This document shows positions 1 to 8,203 of a stretch of DNA of 16,154 bases, in pieces (position 1 is the first letter of the stretch; each line of letters starts with the position of its first letter). Below the pieces are notes generated by a model that was not told the origin of the DNA, searched no databases, and saw only the letters and a program-made list of their open reading frames with translations. The position numbers and the translations under genes are program-made. The stretch is from Planctomycetaceae bacterium (GTDB lineage: Bacteria; Planctomycetota; Planctomycetia; Pirellulales; Thermoguttaceae). Where the stretch lies: NCBI GenBank assembly GCA_031283515.1, contig JAITBS010000136.1, positions 1 to 16,154 on the forward strand, written 5' to 3'.

Positions 1-19
1 AACATCTCGCCTCAACATC

Positions 20-84
20 GTCTGAAAGACGAAACTGAACGATCTGAATTACACCTTCGATTTTTAAAATTCTGTCTTTCAGAC
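20..84. repeat. Pair of small hairpins in inverted orientation
   Basis: GTCTGAAAGAC at 20-30 is the exact reverse complement of GTCTTTCAGAC at 74-84. Each copy can also fold on itself (arms CGTCT/AGACG around gaa, and TGTCT/AGACA around ttc). The 43 bases between them are A+T-rich with no visible gene. This is seen directly; the function is unknown. It may be the outer edge of the palindrome cluster that follows. Confidence 0.55.
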
Positions 85-107
85 AGAGAACTGTTCGTTG
101 TACGAGT

Positions 108-396
108 CCGCAGGTCGATGACCTGCGGTTATGAAAATCACACCCCTGTCGGGGTGAAAATCGAAAAACAAGCATTTTCAGGCGAAAATGGCGCAGGTTA
201 GTTAATAGTTGATAGTGAATAGTGAATAGTTGCGCAAGCGGATTACGACCAAAACGGTAATACTCCGCATTGCGAACTATTCACTATTCACTCATAACTA
301 TTCACTCATAACTATTCACTATCAACTATCAACTATCCACTCTCAACTAACCCCGCCCCGTTGGGGCGGGCTATAATCTTAACGCCCTTTCAGGGC
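108..396. repeat. Cluster of palindromes around a long imperfect inverted repeat
   Basis: Four strong hairpins flank one large stem. The hairpins are 108-128 (9-bp stem, loop gat), 141-156 (CACCCC/GGGGTG), 352-370 (CCCGCCCC/GGGGCGGG, loop gtt) and 384-396 (GCCCT/AGGGC). Between them, 197-235 carries units such as TAGTTGATAGTGAATAG. The complementary strand of the same units, ACTATTCACT and ATCAACT, recurs several times over 272-352, so the two arms can pair. The bases around 231-272 (GCGCAAGCGGA against TCCGCATTGCG) extend the stem. There is no ORF. The layout resembles a REP/MITE-like non-autonomous element or decayed satellite, not a gene. It is not a CRISPR array, because there are no spacers of regular length. 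Confidence 0.7.
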
Positions 397-453
397 TAAT
401 GGGAAAAACGAATATTCCGCTGATAGATCACAAAAATTCCAACAAAATTCGTC

Positions 454-482
454 TTGACCCGTTTGGCAAAATACTTTATACT
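454..482 (+). promoter_or_regulatory. Predicted sigma70-type promoter for dnaG-rpoD
   Basis: TTGACC (454-459) and TATACT (477-482) are separated by exactly 17 bases, close to the sigma70 consensus. Transcription would begin near 489, giving a leader of about 170 bases before the dnaG start codon. This is the best promoter-like match upstream of dnaG. It is a sequence match only. Confidence 0.6.
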
Positions 483-557
483 CCTTCGCACTATCAGGAA
501 AATTTTGTTTTTACGATTTCCGGTTAGTGCGTTCATTTTAACAAACCCATTAAAAAC

Positions 558-576
558 ACGGCAAAAGACTTGCCGT
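558..576 (+). other. Hairpin in the dnaG 5' leader
   Basis: ACGGCAA (558-564) and TTGCCGT (570-576) form a perfect 7-bp stem with a 5-base loop. It lies about 70 bases downstream of the predicted transcription start and 83 bases before the dnaG start. No U-run follows, so it is not a standard terminator. It could stabilise the leader or modulate translation. Confidence 0.4.
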
Positions 577-659
577 AATAATAACAGACGTTAAGTTTTC
601 CCAATGCGGCTGTTTCGAAACAATAAGAAAAGGAGTTCTGTCTTAAAGGAGCCAAAAAC

Positions 660-2741
660 GTGTCTAGTTCTTCAGATGATCAGGTGAAAGAACGGATTCG
701 TGAGGCAATTGATATTGTCGATCTGGTGTCGCAATATGTACCGTTACGGCGATCCGGTCGAAATTATGTTGGCCGTTGTCCCTGGCATGACGATTCAAAA
801 CCAAGCCTACAAGTAAATCCAATACGGCAGACATTCAAATGTTGGGTTTGCGATATTGGCGGTGACGTTTTTTCGTTTGTAATGAAAATCGAAAATGTCG
901 GCTTCAAGGAAGCTCTCGAAATCCTTGCCGATAAAACCGGTATTACATTGCCGAAAAAATGGAAAAACGAAAACAATGAACAGAGAACAGAAAATAGAGA
1001 AAAAATAACAGAAAATAGAGAAAATGTAACCGCAGAACCCTCAACAATTGAAATAACCCGAAAACAATTGTTTCAGGCAGCGGAATGGCTTGCGAAGAGT
1101 TATCACGAAATATTACTTCATTCGGACGAAGCAGAAATTGCACGAAAATATTTGGCAGAACGCAGAATTGATAACAACGCCGTTAAAAAATTCCAACTCG
1201 GATACGCTCCAATGGAATTTGAATGGCTCGTCAATAAAGTGAAACGTAAACCCGAACGCTTACAAATTTTGGAAATCATCGGTAATCTGAAAAAAAAGAG
1301 TGACGATTTTTTTCGCGGGCGATTGATATTTCCGATTCGTGACGAAAACGGACGAACAGTTGCTTTCGGCGGACGGTTGATTCCTGATTCACCGCTTAGC
1401 CGCGATTCATGGCATAAAGATAGAAAATACCTTAATTCATCGGAGACAACTTTATTTTCAAAACATAAAGTCCTTTACGGACTCGATCTTGCCCGACACC
1501 AAATTAAAGAAACACATCGGGCATTGATTATGGAGGGATATACGGATTGTATTGTTGCCCATCAATTTGGGTTTAGCGATGCAGTTGCGGTACTTGGGAC
1601 GGCGTTGGGTCCGGCACACATCCGATTACTGTCGCGATTAGCCGCTGATAAAATCATTTTAATGCTCGACGGCGACAAAGCCGGTCAAATGAAAGCCGAA
1701 AGCGATCAAGTACTTAAAGATTTTATTGCGGAAGGTGTTGATATGGCAGTGCTCACCTTGCCGGAAGGACTTGATCCTTGCGAATTTTTGGAACAGCACG
1801 GTGCGGAAGCATTGGAATTACTGTTGAAAACGGAAACAGTCGATGCTTTGGAACATATTTTCAGATCAAAAACACGCGGTATTGATTTGAAGAATGATAT
1901 TATCAGTTCGAGTAAGGCGTTGGACGCTATCCTTGAAATTATTGCTTTTGCTCCAATCAAAGGAACCGCACCGGATAATCCGATACGGTTTCGGATTGAG
2001 AAAACGATACAAAATTTGTCTGTACGTTTTTTGATGCCGGTGGACGAAATCAGACGGCGATTGAAAGAAAAACAACACAAAGCCGAAATAGAAATAAAAC
2101 GTAATATCAATCAAGAAGAAAACGCCGCAGAAAATATAGAACGTACAGAAAATACGGAAAACACCGATAAATTATGGAACGATAAAACTTTATTGCCGGA
2201 CATATTGGAACGGGATATGCTTGAATTATGGCTTGCGGATCCGACGGCGATTTATGAGTTTTGGGAAATAGTACCGCCGGAACGTTGCCGATCACCAATC
2301 ACACGAATTATTTACGAAAAATGTAATAAATTAATTGAACAGAACAAACCGGCAACATTCAGCCGTTTGATTGTTTCCTTTGACGATCCTCGAATGAAGA
2401 GTTTTCTTGTAAAATTGGATGAATCGGGTCATAAAAAATTTTTCAGCGGCAATGATTCGGAGTCACCGGTTTACTATGACGAATTGGAGGAAATTAATAA
2501 ATCGTTTCATGAAGAGACGGAAGAACCGCAATTGGATAAAGAATTACGGACAAGACTGATTCAAGAAATTATTGATGGTTTTAACCGGCGTGATTCAGAG
2601 CGTACGAAAATTAGTGATATTAGTACGCTTCGCGGAAACAACCTGACAGAATCGGAAAAAGTCAATAAATTGCTCCAAATACAAGAAAAATTACGAAAAC
2701 AACAAGAAGAGAAACGTAAAAAATTAGGCAACGAAAATTAA
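660..2741 (+). CDS. dnaG: DNA primase DnaG
   Basis: This is the replicative primase, which makes RNA primers at the fork. The order of domains is standard. An N-terminal zinc-binding domain has C40, H43, C61 and C64 (CPWH...CWVC). The RNA polymerase core starts near residue 218. The TOPRIM fold follows, with EGYTD at 292-296 and DGDKAG at 337-342 supplying the metal-binding acids. The C-terminal helicase-interacting region runs from about residue 510. The length, 693 residues, is slightly above the common ~600. The extra comes from two Asn/Glu-rich linkers (about residues 100-128 and 485-505) built from ENRE/TEN-like repeats. The GTG start is supported by AAAGGAG at 645-651, eight bases upstream, one of the few clear ribosome binding sites in the window. 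rpoD follows 139 bases later on the same strand, a widespread dnaG-rpoD pairing, but rpsU is not upstream here. Confidence 0.96.
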   Translation: MSSSSDDQVKERIREAIDIVDLVSQYVPLRRSGRNYVGRCPWHDDSKPSLQVNPIRQTFKCWVCDIGGDVFSFVMKIENVGFKEALEILADKTGITLPKKWKNENNEQRTENREKITENRENVTAEPSTIEITRKQLFQAAEWLAKSYHEILLHSDEAEIARKYLAERRIDNNAVKKFQLGYAPMEFEWLVNKVKRKPERLQILEIIGNLKKKSDDFFRGRLIFPIRDENGRTVAFGGRLIPDSPLSRDSWHKDRKYLNSSETTLFSKHKVLYGLDLARHQIKETHRALIMEGYTDCIVAHQFGFSDAVAVLGTALGPAHIRLLSRLAADKIILMLDGDKAGQMKAESDQVLKDFIAEGVDMAVLTLPEGLDPCEFLEQHGAEALELLLKTETVDALEHIFRSKTRGIDLKNDIISSSKALDAILEIIAFAPIKGTAPDNPIRFRIEKTIQNLSVRFLMPVDEIRRRLKEKQHKAEIEIKRNINQEENAAENIERTENTENTDKLWNDKTLLPDILERDMLELWLADPTAIYEFWEIVPPERCRSPITRIIYEKCNKLIEQNKPATFSRLIVSFDDPRMKSFLVKLDESGHKKFFSGNDSESPVYYDELEEINKSFHEETEEPQLDKELRTRLIQEIIDGFNRRDSERTKISDISTLRGNNLTESEKVNKLLQIQEKLRKQQEEKRKKLGNEN
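987..1028 (+). repeat. 21-bp tandem duplication inside dnaG
   Basis: Two adjacent 21-base copies (987-1007 and 1008-1028) both begin ACAGAAAATAGAGAAAA and differ only near the 3' end. A partial related unit precedes them. The period is a multiple of three, so the reading frame is kept and the linker after the zinc domain gains repeated TENRE residues. This looks like microsatellite slippage in a tolerant interdomain linker. Confidence 0.7.
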
Positions 2742-2782
2742 TGAGACAAGTGAATTGTTACAAGAACGGCAATGCCGGTTTT

Positions 2783-2791
2783 TGATACAAT
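2783..2791 (+). promoter_or_regulatory. Possible extended -10 promoter before rpoD
   Basis: TGATACAAT reads as TGn followed by TACAAT, an extended -10 element, 42 bases after the dnaG stop. No good -35 lies 16-18 bases upstream. It would allow rpoD to be transcribed independently of dnaG, with a leader of about 80 bases. This is weak evidence. Confidence 0.3.
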
Positions 2792-2833
2792 AGATTTGAA
2801 ACCGGTAATGGTTTTACGATGTTTCCCGACATT

Positions 2834-2851
2834 GGTTCGATGGATCGAACC
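2834..2851. promoter_or_regulatory. Perfect inverted repeat upstream of rpoD
   Basis: GGTTCGAT (2834-2841) and ATCGAACC (2844-2851) are perfect complements separated by two bases. They lie about 20 bases ahead of the rpoD ribosome binding site. The short spacer makes a dyad operator at least as likely as a hairpin. There is no U-run, so it is not an intrinsic terminator. Its role is unknown. Confidence 0.4.
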
Positions 2852-2880
2852 GGTCATTAACTTTAACCCAGGAGAGTTTA

Positions 2881-4632
2881 ATGTCACGGATGGCTGTGCT
2901 TGAGAGTGAAAATGTTACGAATGATAAGGCGGCGAATCGTGTTAATTACGAGGATGCCGTTAGCCACTTAAACGAGGAAGAGATGAACGAGATGTTTCGG
3001 GCTGCCGAATTATTCGGCAGTTTTGAGACGGATCGTAACAGAATTTCTGATGAAGATGATTTTTTTACCGAACTATCGTCAAGCCAGCTCTGTATGGAAC
3101 CGGAAGACGAAGAAGAGGAAGAAGAATCCGGTATCGAACGCGGAATTGATAAATTAAATGCAACAACAATTTCCGTGTTACAATCTGACACGCTGCAATC
3201 TGAAAAAGAAAACGAAGAGGAACCGGTATTTACAATGCCTGCTCCTGAACCGGAACGCTGGAACAGTGATCCGATTCGGTTGTATCTTTCGCAAATGGCG
3301 AATATTCCGCTTTTGACTAAAGAAGAAGAAGTGGTTTTATCGAAACGGATTGAAAAAAGCCGCCGTACATTTCGCCGTTGTGTTCTTGGTTCACCGTTTG
3401 GTTTGCAAAATGCTTTTAGTACATTAACAAAAGTGTTTCATGGTCAATTGGCGTTTGAACGGACAATCAAAATGTCATTGACGGAAAAACTTTCAAAAGA
3501 ACAAATTCAATGCCGTATGCCTCACAATTTACGAACATTGGCTCCGTTGCTTGAATCAATAACGTCCGACTTTGAATTATTGATACGCAAAAGTACGCCG
3601 GCGGAAATAAAAATTGTTGCGAGAAAGCGTTTTCTGGAACGCCGGCATCGAGCGTTGAATCTTGTCGAAGAACTGAGTCTTCGCAATCGCCGTGTTCATG
3701 CTTTAATGAAACAACTGGAAAGTATGTCGAAACGTATGGATGAAATTTCACGGATTCTTCAGGATTCCAGAGTTTTCATTATGCCGGAACGCCGTAAGAT
3801 ATTGCAAACCGAACTTCGGAATCTTATTGTTACAACACAGGAAAGTCCGAAGAGTTTACGTTGCCGTTGCCAAAAGATGCGGGATTTGCTCAAAGAGTAT
3901 GAGCAAGCGAAATGTGATTTATCGCGCAGTAATTTACGGCTTGTAGTTTCTGTTGCGAAAAATTATCGAAATCGAGGTCTTAATTTCCTTGATTTGATTC
4001 AGGAGGGTAATACAGGTTTGATGCGGGCGGTGGACAAATTTGAATACCGGCGCGGTTTCAAGTTTTCAACTTATGCAACTTGGTGGATTCGTCAGGCGAT
4101 TACGCGGGCTATTGCGGAACAAGCACGGACGATTCGAATTCCTGTACACATGATTGACGCATTAACAAGTTTGCGTAACATTGCCCGCATGATGTATCAA
4201 TCAAGCGGTCGGGAACCCAATATTCATGAAGTTGCCGAAGCCGCTGAAATGACGGTAGATGAAGTCCGGCGAATCTTGTTGATGGGCACAAACCCAATCA
4301 GTTTGGAACATCCGGTTGGTGAAAGCGACGAAAATTGTTTCGGTGAATTTGTTGCCGATACCAATTTTGAGCGTCCCGAACATTCCGCTTCCAATGATCT
4401 GTTACGAAAAGAAATCAAAAAACTCCTGAAAACATTGACTCCGCGTGAACGTGAAATCATTAAATTACGTTACGGTCTTGAAAACGGATATTCCTATACG
4501 TTGGAAGAAGTGGGACGCATCTTTCAGGTAACACGAGAACGTGTCCGGCAAATTGAACAAAAAGCCGTTCAAAAATTACAACAACCAGGACGTTGTAGAG
4601 TTCTTGCCGGTTTTCTGTCACAAGAAGAATAA
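2881..4632 (+). CDS. rpoD: RNA polymerase primary sigma factor (sigma70, RpoD/SigA)
   Basis: This is the housekeeping sigma factor that directs RNA polymerase to -10/-35 promoters. Region 1.2 starts near residue 130 (DPIRLYLSQMANIPLLT). Region 2 starts at 352 (LRLVVSVAKNYRNRGL, then FSTYATWWIRQAITRAI, the -10 recognition and melting helices). Region 3 follows with GREPNIHEVAEA. Region 4 begins with TPREREIIKLRYGL at 520, and its helix-turn-helix (about 540-565, ending VRQIEQKAVQKL) binds the -35. Between regions 1.2 and 2 there is a long, basic, helix-rich non-conserved insert of roughly 180 residues. The N-terminus is acidic (an E/D run near 80-87). At 583 residues the length is normal for a primary sigma factor. 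The start has AGGAGAG at 2870-2876. dnaG lies immediately upstream, and a long hairpin follows the stop. Confidence 0.96.
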   Translation: MSRMAVLESENVTNDKAANRVNYEDAVSHLNEEEMNEMFRAAELFGSFETDRNRISDEDDFFTELSSSQLCMEPEDEEEEEESGIERGIDKLNATTISVLQSDTLQSEKENEEEPVFTMPAPEPERWNSDPIRLYLSQMANIPLLTKEEEVVLSKRIEKSRRTFRRCVLGSPFGLQNAFSTLTKVFHGQLAFERTIKMSLTEKLSKEQIQCRMPHNLRTLAPLLESITSDFELLIRKSTPAEIKIVARKRFLERRHRALNLVEELSLRNRRVHALMKQLESMSKRMDEISRILQDSRVFIMPERRKILQTELRNLIVTTQESPKSLRCRCQKMRDLLKEYEQAKCDLSRSNLRLVVSVAKNYRNRGLNFLDLIQEGNTGLMRAVDKFEYRRGFKFSTYATWWIRQAITRAIAEQARTIRIPVHMIDALTSLRNIARMMYQSSGREPNIHEVAEAAEMTVDEVRRILLMGTNPISLEHPVGESDENCFGEFVADTNFERPEHSASNDLLRKEIKKLLKTLTPREREIIKLRYGLENGYSYTLEEVGRIFQVTRERVRQIEQKAVQKLQQPGRCRVLAGFLSQEE

Positions 4633-4645
4633 CTGTCTATTGTAT

Positions 4646-4745
4646 TTTTTGAGAATACGAACGAGACGAAAAAAACAAAACAAACGAAATTTGAATCAAA
4701 AAGTTCGTTTGTTTTGTTATTTTTTTTGTTTCGTATTCTCAAAAA
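4646..4745. terminator. Long hairpin after rpoD, probable terminator
   Basis: TTTTTGAGAATACGA (4646-4660) pairs perfectly with TCGTATTCTCAAAAA (4731-4745). An inner block, ACAAAACAAACGAA (ending 4688), pairs with TTCGTTTGTTTTGT starting at 4704, leaving a loop of about 15 bases. The stem is close to 100 bases overall with a bulged A/T-rich middle, and it starts 14 bases after the rpoD stop. T-runs lie inside and beside the stem. It can serve as a terminator, but it is far longer than an ordinary intrinsic one and resembles the structure at 14144-14226, so it may be a mobile palindromic element. Confidence 0.6.
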
Positions 4746-4867
4746 GAATCGGCGGTAACCGGCGTAATTGGCGGACGAAAAATAGACCGTTACAGCAGAG
4801 AGTGCCGCAAACGGATTGCACAACCAAAACTGCAATAATTCCAAACGGATTCCGCAAGAGGTCAATA

Positions 4868-4990
4868 TATCTTCTTGCATTCACTTGATTGATGTTTTAT
4901 TAAGTTACGATTTATTTAAGAGGCTGGCAGCATTGGAATTGTTTAATATAAATCGTTGCAATATTAAAATAATGAATGCCCAAAGTATAT
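4868..4990 (+). repeat. Dispersed repeat R1, uninterrupted copy
   Basis: This segment matches 8013-8071 plus 8229-8284. Shared blocks include TTGATTGATGTTTTATTAAG, then ATTTAAGAGG-like sequence, then GGAATTGTTTAATATAAATC, then TTAAAATAATGAAT and AAAGTATA. Only scattered substitutions separate the two copies. In this copy the halves are joined by about 10 bases (CTGGCAGCAT). It lies in the rpoD-GH43 gap. A reading frame runs through it (ATGs at 4816 and 4973, stop near 5112), but the substitution pattern between copies is not clearly protein-like. It is best treated as a non-coding or decayed repeat. Confidence 0.75.
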
Positions 4991-5139
4991 TTATAGAACT
5001 GTTGGCAGGGAAACTTGACAGAGTAATCAATTTAATAGAAAATGATCACTCATTTGTTTTCATGAAATATCAAAACGATTTGAAAATCTGTCCGTTTACA
5101 AATCATAAGTAAATAAAAACGTTTCAGAAAGTATCGGCA

Positions 5140-6216
5140 ATGTTTGAAAAATATATGAAATTATTACTGTTTTTATGTTTGGCGGTTGGTTTATTTTGTT
5201 TGCCTGTGTTTTCGGCGGAACCGCAACAAAAAAAACTTGCCGTTCTTCCTTTCGACACGCCCGATCCAACCGCAATAGAATCACCTGATGGAAACGGTGT
5301 GTACGTTTTTTCGACAGCACAAGGAATTACAATCACAAACAGCCAAAATCTGTTTGATTGGAAACGTGTTGGGTGTGTTTTTGCAAAAAATGTTCCCGAT
5401 TGGGCAAAAGAACGGATTCCAAACGCCAACGCAATTTGGGCACCGGATATTGTTTTTGTGAACGGAAAATATTATTTATATTATTCGGTTTCGACATGGG
5501 GCAGTCAGCGTTCCGTGATTGGACTTGCCGTCAACAAAACGCTCAATCATAATTCACCGGATTATTTTTGGGACGATAACGGCATTGTTTTGGAATCCAG
5601 CCCGCAGGAAACACCGGATTATAACGCCATTGATCCTGCGATGTTTCTTGATGACAACGGTAAAGCCTATCTTTTTTGGGGATCGTTTTGGGACGGCATC
5701 AAAGCCGTAGAAATCAATCCGCAAACAGGAAAACCTTTCAAATATCGCAACAATAATAATTTTAAAATTCCGGACGATTATATTTCTGTTGCGAGGCGTG
5801 AATCTGCTGATGATACTTCTATTGAAGCGGCTTATGTTATCAAACACGGCGGATTTTATTATTTGTTCACTTCGCGCGGCGGATGTTGCGACGGTGAAAA
5901 AAGCACTTATCATATTGTTGCCGGGCGTGCGGACTCACCGCTTGGTACTTACGTTGACCGCGACGGTAAACCAATGACTCGCGGCGGCGGAACGATTGTT
6001 TTATCCAGTACGGAACGTTGGAAAGGAACCGGTCATAACGGCTTTTTCCAAACCGGAATCAATAAAAATGAAACAAAAAACGATTGGCTCATTCTTGCCG
6101 CCTACGATGCCAATAATCCGAAAAAAGGGCGTTTGACACAAATTCGCCCTGTAACATGGGATGACTCCGGTTGGTTTGTGATCGGTAATGTACTTGATCA
6201 ACCGTTAGAAAATTAA
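5140..6216 (+). CDS. Secreted GH43-type glycosidase, arabinanase-like
   Basis: This is a predicted exported glycoside hydrolase of family 43, closest in pattern to arabinan endo-1,5-alpha-L-arabinosidases, which cut arabinan side chains of pectin. The N-terminus (residues 1-26) is a signal peptide: a short charged start, a hydrophobic run and a cleavage site near FSAEP. The five-bladed-propeller hallmarks are visible. DPTAI at 42-46 gives the likely general base D42. WAPD is at 100-103. IDPAMF has D165, the likely pKa-modulating Asp. IEAAY has E229, the likely general acid. The length, 358 residues, fits a single catalytic domain without a carbohydrate-binding module. The start could be M6 (5155); neither start has a clear ribosome binding site. 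It appears to be a single-gene unit. Exact substrate (arabinan, arabinoxylan or xylan) cannot be fixed from sequence alone. Confidence 0.85.
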   Translation: MFEKYMKLLLFLCLAVGLFCLPVFSAEPQQKKLAVLPFDTPDPTAIESPDGNGVYVFSTAQGITITNSQNLFDWKRVGCVFAKNVPDWAKERIPNANAIWAPDIVFVNGKYYLYYSVSTWGSQRSVIGLAVNKTLNHNSPDYFWDDNGIVLESSPQETPDYNAIDPAMFLDDNGKAYLFWGSFWDGIKAVEINPQTGKPFKYRNNNNFKIPDDYISVARRESADDTSIEAAYVIKHGGFYYLFTSRGGCCDGEKSTYHIVAGRADSPLGTYVDRDGKPMTRGGGTIVLSSTERWKGTGHNGFFQTGINKNETKNDWLILAAYDANNPKKGRLTQIRPVTWDDSGWFVIGNVLDQPLEN

Positions 6217-6285
6217 TAGTCACAAAAAAATAAAAAGTAAAACGAAAAACTCCAATAACGATGTGAGCATCAAACGGAATATTTC

Positions 6286-7995
6286 ATGACAATAACTATT
6301 GGTAAGATTGAGTTACAACAAGTTCCGGCGTCTCTGGAAGTACGGGAACAAATTCGTGCAAAAATCGAAACGCTCGATCTGACCAACACAATGACTCGAA
6401 ATCATCTTGAAAAACTGGCACGAACTGTTGTCAATAGTGAACAATTTCTTGCTTGGAGTATGGTGTTGATTGGCAGCCGGACATGGCGTAATCAAGTGTT
6501 GAGCATTCCTTTTGGGCGTCGTCTTTTGCTGCTTCCTCATTGTATGCGTTCTGCGGAACATTGTCCGGCAAAATATGATTCTTCCGGTTTGTGTTGCGAA
6601 TTTTGCGGTGCTTGCGAACTTGGTCATCTGAAAACGTTGGCAACATCACTCGGTTATCATGTGATGATTGCCGAAGGTTCGCCGATTGTAATGCAATGGA
6701 TTTTAAACGGTAAAGTGGATGCCATTCTTGGAGTTGGTTGCCTTCGGTCATTGGAACGGGTGTTTGAAAAATTACAACTCACCGGAATTCCGGCAATGGC
6801 GGTTCCGCTTCATACTTCGAATTGCCGTGATTCGGTAACGGATATTGATTGGGTTACAGAAATGATTCAAACTCCGTTTAAACCATTAGATAAAAAATCT
6901 TCATCCGCCAAAAACCAACCCACCTGGATTCATCTCTTACGCGGCGCAGCAAAATTGTTCGAAAAAACGCAAGAACAATTATTACAACAATCATCACCGG
7001 AATTACTATCGGCACCGGAACCGAAATTGTTACCGACTGAGAATCCGATTCGAACTGCCAGCCGAATTGGTTTGAATTATCTGTCTTACGGCGGAAAATA
7101 TTATCGTCCGTTTATTGTACTGGCAACCTATGATGCCTTAACCGGTTCATTGGGAACAACACCGGACGGAGAAAAATATGTTGCACAATTTCCCGATTGG
7201 GTTACGAAAACAGCCGCAGCAATGGAATCTTTTCACAAAGCCTCTTTAATTCATGATGATATTGAAGATGAGGACTCGTTTCGGTATGGTCAACCAACAT
7301 TGCACCAATTGTACGGAACAGCCGCAGCAATTAATGTTGGTGATTATTTACTTGGTTGGGGTTATCATCTGATTACGGAAATTCGTAATCGTATCCCATT
7401 TCAAAACTTTGTTCCGCGTGACGAAATTGTTATTGAAATGCTTCATGTTTTAAGTTCGGCTCATCTCCGGCTTTGCGAAGGTCAAGGTGCAGAACTCCAT
7501 TGGAAATCGCAACAAAATCAACCCATACCTTCGGACATTCTGAAAATTTATGTTTTAAAAACAGCTCCCGCTTTTGAAGCGGCATTGATTATCGGAGTTT
7601 TGTTGGCGGTTGCTTCAGGAACTATCGGCATTGAGTTTTACCGTAAAATCAAAACAATATTGGAACGATTTTCTCGGCATCTTGGTGTTGCTTATCAAAT
7701 TAAAAATGATTTGGATGATTGGTTTCCTGACCGGTTAAACAAACAAACATTCGGAGCCGATTTCACTCAAAACCGCCCAACACTGCTTCGATCCTTAGCA
7801 AATTTCAACCTCAATCCGCAACATAATTCCATACAAGAAATTTTTGAACAATTTCAAAAAAACGGCGTATTCGAAAAAGCACAACAATTAATCAAACGTT
7901 ATGCCGATAAAGCTCGCGAAGTTATTGAAACAATAGATCATGTTCCCTTGCAACAATTGTTGTTTCATTTCATTGAAACTATTGCTGAAACATAA
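6286..7995 (+). CDS. DUF116 / polyprenyl diphosphate synthase fusion
   Basis: The protein has two parts. Residues about 45-185 match the DUF116 pattern: LPHC (C86), C93, C103/C104, C107, C110, C152 and C180, a Cys set that looks metal- or cluster-binding. Residues about 255-565 are an all-alpha polyprenyl (E-type) diphosphate synthase, which condenses IPP with allylic diphosphates. The first Asp-rich motif, DDIED, is at 324-328, the second, DLDDW, at 475-479, and GGKYYRP at 269-275 replaces the usual GGKR-x-RP. Both catalytic metal motifs are intact, so the synthase half should be active. Chain length cannot be judged. A linker of about 60 residues, rich in S, Q, P and L, joins the halves. 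The start ATG at 6286 has no strong ribosome binding site; the gap to the GH43 gene is 69 bases. The role of DUF116 is unknown to me; it might be regulatory or redox-sensing. Confidence 0.85.
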   Translation: MTITIGKIELQQVPASLEVREQIRAKIETLDLTNTMTRNHLEKLARTVVNSEQFLAWSMVLIGSRTWRNQVLSIPFGRRLLLLPHCMRSAEHCPAKYDSSGLCCEFCGACELGHLKTLATSLGYHVMIAEGSPIVMQWILNGKVDAILGVGCLRSLERVFEKLQLTGIPAMAVPLHTSNCRDSVTDIDWVTEMIQTPFKPLDKKSSSAKNQPTWIHLLRGAAKLFEKTQEQLLQQSSPELLSAPEPKLLPTENPIRTASRIGLNYLSYGGKYYRPFIVLATYDALTGSLGTTPDGEKYVAQFPDWVTKTAAAMESFHKASLIHDDIEDEDSFRYGQPTLHQLYGTAAAINVGDYLLGWGYHLITEIRNRIPFQNFVPRDEIVIEMLHVLSSAHLRLCEGQGAELHWKSQQNQPIPSDILKIYVLKTAPAFEAALIIGVLLAVASGTIGIEFYRKIKTILERFSRHLGVAYQIKNDLDDWFPDRLNKQTFGADFTQNRPTLLRSLANFNLNPQHNSIQEIFEQFQKNGVFEKAQQLIKRYADKAREVIETIDHVPLQQLLFHFIETIAET

Positions 7996-8072
7996 ATATT
8001 ATGAATCCCTGAAATATCCTTCTTGTATTCACTTGATTGATGTTTTATTAAGTAACGATTTTTTTAAGAGGC

Positions 8073-8099
8073 ACGCAACGTTTCGCCGAAACGTTGCGT
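8073..8099. repeat. Perfect 27-base palindrome at the insertion edge
   Basis: ACGCAACGTTTCG (8073-8085) and CGAAACGTTGCGT (8087-8099) are perfect complements around a single central C. It sits exactly where repeat R1 is broken, at the left end of the inserted DNA. It may be the end structure of the inserted element or its remnant. There is no T-run. Confidence 0.7.
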
Positions 8100-8203
8100 C
8101 GGTGTACTCACCGGCTTGTCCCTGTGACGGCTGAAAATTAAAAAACAACAGTGTACAACACAATAACAAAACAAACTGGTACTTTCGGCGAAAGGCCGCC
8201 TAC
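8100..8203 (+). repeat. Dispersed repeat R2, copy A
   Basis: Matches 9559-9680. Shared blocks are CCGGCTTG-C/T-CCCTGT near the left end, GTGTACAACACAATA in the middle, and CTTTCGGCGAAAGG followed by CGCCTACC at the right end. The right block itself forms a small hairpin (CTTTC/GAAAG). No reading frame is shared. It is nested in R1, so R2-bearing DNA arrived later than R1 at this site. Confidence 0.7.

Noticed and set aside
197..352. CRISPR-like repeated units
   Set aside because: Units of 7-14 bases abut each other with no regular spacers and the two sides are inverted, so this is an inverted repeat, not an array.
2834..2851. GGTTCGAT...ATCGAACC as part of a tRNA T-arm
   Set aside because: The loop is only two bases and no acceptor, D or anticodon arms can be found around it.
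4541..4888. Open frame over the rpoD 3' end and the following hairpin
   Set aside because: It is an out-of-frame shadow of rpoD continued through the long inverted repeat; lysine/phenylalanine-rich low-complexity translation.
4816..5112. 98-residue open frame crossing repeat R1
   Set aside because: Its middle is the dispersed repeat. The second copy of R1 does not preserve the frame across its insertion, and the differences between copies are not clearly synonymous. A 46-residue protein from ATG 4973 cannot be excluded but has no support.
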